6,487 nucleotides of DNA. Source: an uncultured Eubacteriaceae bacterium. GTDB lineage: Bacteria; Bacillota; Clostridia; Lachnospirales; CAG-274. The position numbers were made by a program, and so were the translations under genes. Positions 5,374 through 6,487 of this stretch are shown in pieces. The stretch is taken from contig CAMNCZ010000068.1 in the NCBI GenBank assembly GCA_946534775.1, forward strand, positions 1 through 6,487. Direction: 5' to 3'. The notes beneath the pieces are model-generated. The model worked only from the letters and a program-made list of their open reading frames with translations. It did not search any database and had not been told where the DNA came from. The first letter of the stretch is position 1; each line of letters begins with the position of its first letter.

Positions 5374-6463
5374 GACGTTCTATAATATTTATGCGCTGAG
5401 GACAGGCGCCTTCACATTGGCCGCAGGCAATACACTCCGCTGCCCTGCCCTTGTCTTTTACCGCATTGTTGTAATTCCATTGGCCGCCTTCTATCTGTTT
5501 CCAGACAAGCTGGCGGTTTCTTGCGGCGAAAATATCGGGTATGGGAATATTCATAGGACAGCCGTCTGTACAGTAGTGACAGGCCGTACAGGGGATAGAC
5601 TCTATATTTTTTATTATCTCCTGCGCTTTTTTGATGGTTTCAAGTTCCTTTTCGTTCATAGGAACAAAGTTTTTCATATACGATACATTGTCTTCTACCT
5701 GCGCAATATTCGACATACCCGAAAGCACTGTCAATATGCCCTCAAGCGAAGCTATATAGCGGATAGCCCACGAAGCACACGATGCATTCGGATCGACCGA
5801 TTCAAACAACTCCTTTATGCCCGCGGGCGGGTCGGCAAGGGCGCCGCCTTTTACGGGTTCCATAACAACTATGGATTTACCGTGCTTTCTTGCCATTTCA
5901 TAATTTGCCCTTGACTGCACTATCGGCGCTTCCCAATCGGCATAATTAAGCTGTAACTGCACAAATTCTACCTCGGGATGTTCGGTCAGCAGTTTATCCA
6001 ACAAGTCGGGGCCTGCGTGGAACGAAAAACCCCAATGCTTTATAAGCCCCTTTTTCTGCTGTTCCTTAACAAAATCCCAGATGTGATAATCGTCGTAAAG
6101 GGTATAATTGTTTTCCTGCAAAGCGTGCAGCAAATAATAATCGAAATAGCCTGCGCCCGTGCGTTCAAGGCTTGTAAAAAACTCCTGTTTTGCACTTTCT
6201 TCATCCGTACAGCCAAGCCACGCGTTAAGCTTTGTGCAAAGGGTGAATTTATCGCGCGGATAGCGGTCTATAAGGGCCTGCTTTATTACCGCCTCCGAAT
6301 CGCCGTATACAAAGGCGGTATCAAAATATGTCAATCCCGCTTCCATAAAGATATCCACCATTTTTTTGACCTGTTCAACATCGGGTGTCTGCTCGTCTAT
6401 TCTGGGCAGACGCATAAGCCCGAAACCGAGTTTTGGCACATTTTCACCAAAGTATTTTTCCAT
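5342..6463 (-). CDS. Aldo/keto reductase with C-terminal 2[4Fe-4S] ferredoxin domain
   Basis: Cytoplasmic oxidoreductase of 373 aa. The N-terminal TIM-barrel, about 1-285, is an aldo/keto reductase: GFGLMRLP (13-20), and the catalytic tetrad Asp48 and Tyr53 (YFDTAFVYG), Lys78 (CTKLN) and His113 (LLHAL). The C-terminal part carries two CxxCxxCxxxCP motifs, Cys292/295/298/302 and Cys344/347/350/354, each able to hold a [4Fe-4S] cluster. This fused family is common in anaerobes and usually annotated as a 4Fe-4S aldo/keto reductase. Physiological substrates are mostly unknown; electrons may pass between NAD(P)H chemistry and the clusters. The gene is convergent with the transporter cluster and has its own ribosome binding site, so it is probably not part of that operon. 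All catalytic and cluster residues are present and the length is normal. Confidence 0.94.
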   Translation of the reverse strand: MEKYFGENVPKLGFGLMRLPRIDEQTPDVEQVKKMVDIFMEAGLTYFDTAFVYGDSEAVIKQALIDRYPRDKFTLCTKLNAWLGCTDEESAKQEFFTSLERTGAGYFDYYLLHALQENNYTLYDDYHIWDFVKEQQKKGLIKHWGFSFHAGPDLLDKLLTEHPEVEFVQLQLNYADWEAPIVQSRANYEMARKHGKSIVVMEPVKGGALADPPAGIKELFESVDPNASCASWAIRYIASLEGILTVLSGMSNIAQVEDNVSYMKNFVPMNEKELETIKKAQEIIKNIESIPCTACHYCTDGCPMNIPIPDIFAARNRQLVWKQIEGGQWNYNNAVKDKGRAAECIACGQCEGACPQRINIIERLKECSEVFDN

Positions 6464-6470
6464 AAATATA

Positions 6471-6478
6471 CCGCCTTT
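6471..6478 (-). promoter_or_regulatory. Ribosome binding site of the aldo/keto reductase gene
   Basis: On the reverse strand AAAGGCGG ends seven bases before the ATG at 6463. It supports this start, which also places the first barrel strand (KLGFGLMRLP) at the expected distance from the N-terminus. The promoter lies beyond the window edge. Confidence 0.55.
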
Positions 6479-6487
6479 CTTTATTAT

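Noticed and set aside
5318..5914. Open + strand frame of 198 codons opposite the aldo/keto reductase gene
   Set aside because: It lies antisense to a gene with complete catalytic and iron-sulfur motifs, its translation has no recognisable domain, and it has no proper ribosome binding site.

Overview
The window looks like chromosome from an anaerobic, low- to mid-GC Firmicute of the class Clostridia, probably a gut Lachnospiraceae/Oscillospiraceae-type bacterium. This is inferred from three things: the lipoprotein-based ABC uptake system, the ferredoxin-fused aldo/keto reductase common in such anaerobes, and the codon style (CTT Leu, CCC Pro, GGC Gly, many AAA/GAA). The species cannot be fixed from the sequence.

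Layout. Positions 1-36 hold the tail of something upstream, ending in an intrinsic terminator. Five genes then run on the + strand. They encode (1) a CbiK-type anaerobic cobaltochelatase homologue carrying a lipoprotein signal peptide (96-1121); (2) a lipoprotein with two tandem NEAT-like beta domains (1179-2078); (3) a substrate-binding lipoprotein (2084-3214); (4) a FecCD/BtuC-type permease (3231-4256); and (5) an ABC ATPase with an extra C-terminal domain of about 115 residues (4249-5373). A hairpin resembling a weak terminator or attenuator separates gene 1 from gene 2. Genes 2-5 are tightly packed, with gaps of 5 and 16 bp and then an 8 bp overlap. On the - strand, a ferredoxin-fused aldo/keto reductase (6463-5342) converges on the cluster, and its 3' end overlaps the ATPase gene by 32 bp.

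How the genes may work together. Genes 3-5 form a complete importer of the iron-siderophore/haem/cobalamin class. Gene 2 is a second surface lipoprotein that could capture ligand and pass it to the binding protein; its second domain ends in a YxxxY motif like that of haem-binding NEAT domains. Gene 1 keeps the catalytic His/Glu/His set of CbiK but appears to be exported and lipid-anchored, so it is unlikely to serve cytoplasmic cobalamin synthesis. The most interesting reading is a cell-surface tetrapyrrole system: binding, metal insertion or removal, and uptake of haem, another metalloporphyrin, a corrinoid precursor or the released metal. The substrate is inferred from context and cannot be read from sequence alone. 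The aldo/keto reductase is probably an independent gene.

No RNA genes, insertion sequences, CRISPR arrays or broken genes were seen, and no non-coding stretch exceeds about 100 bases.
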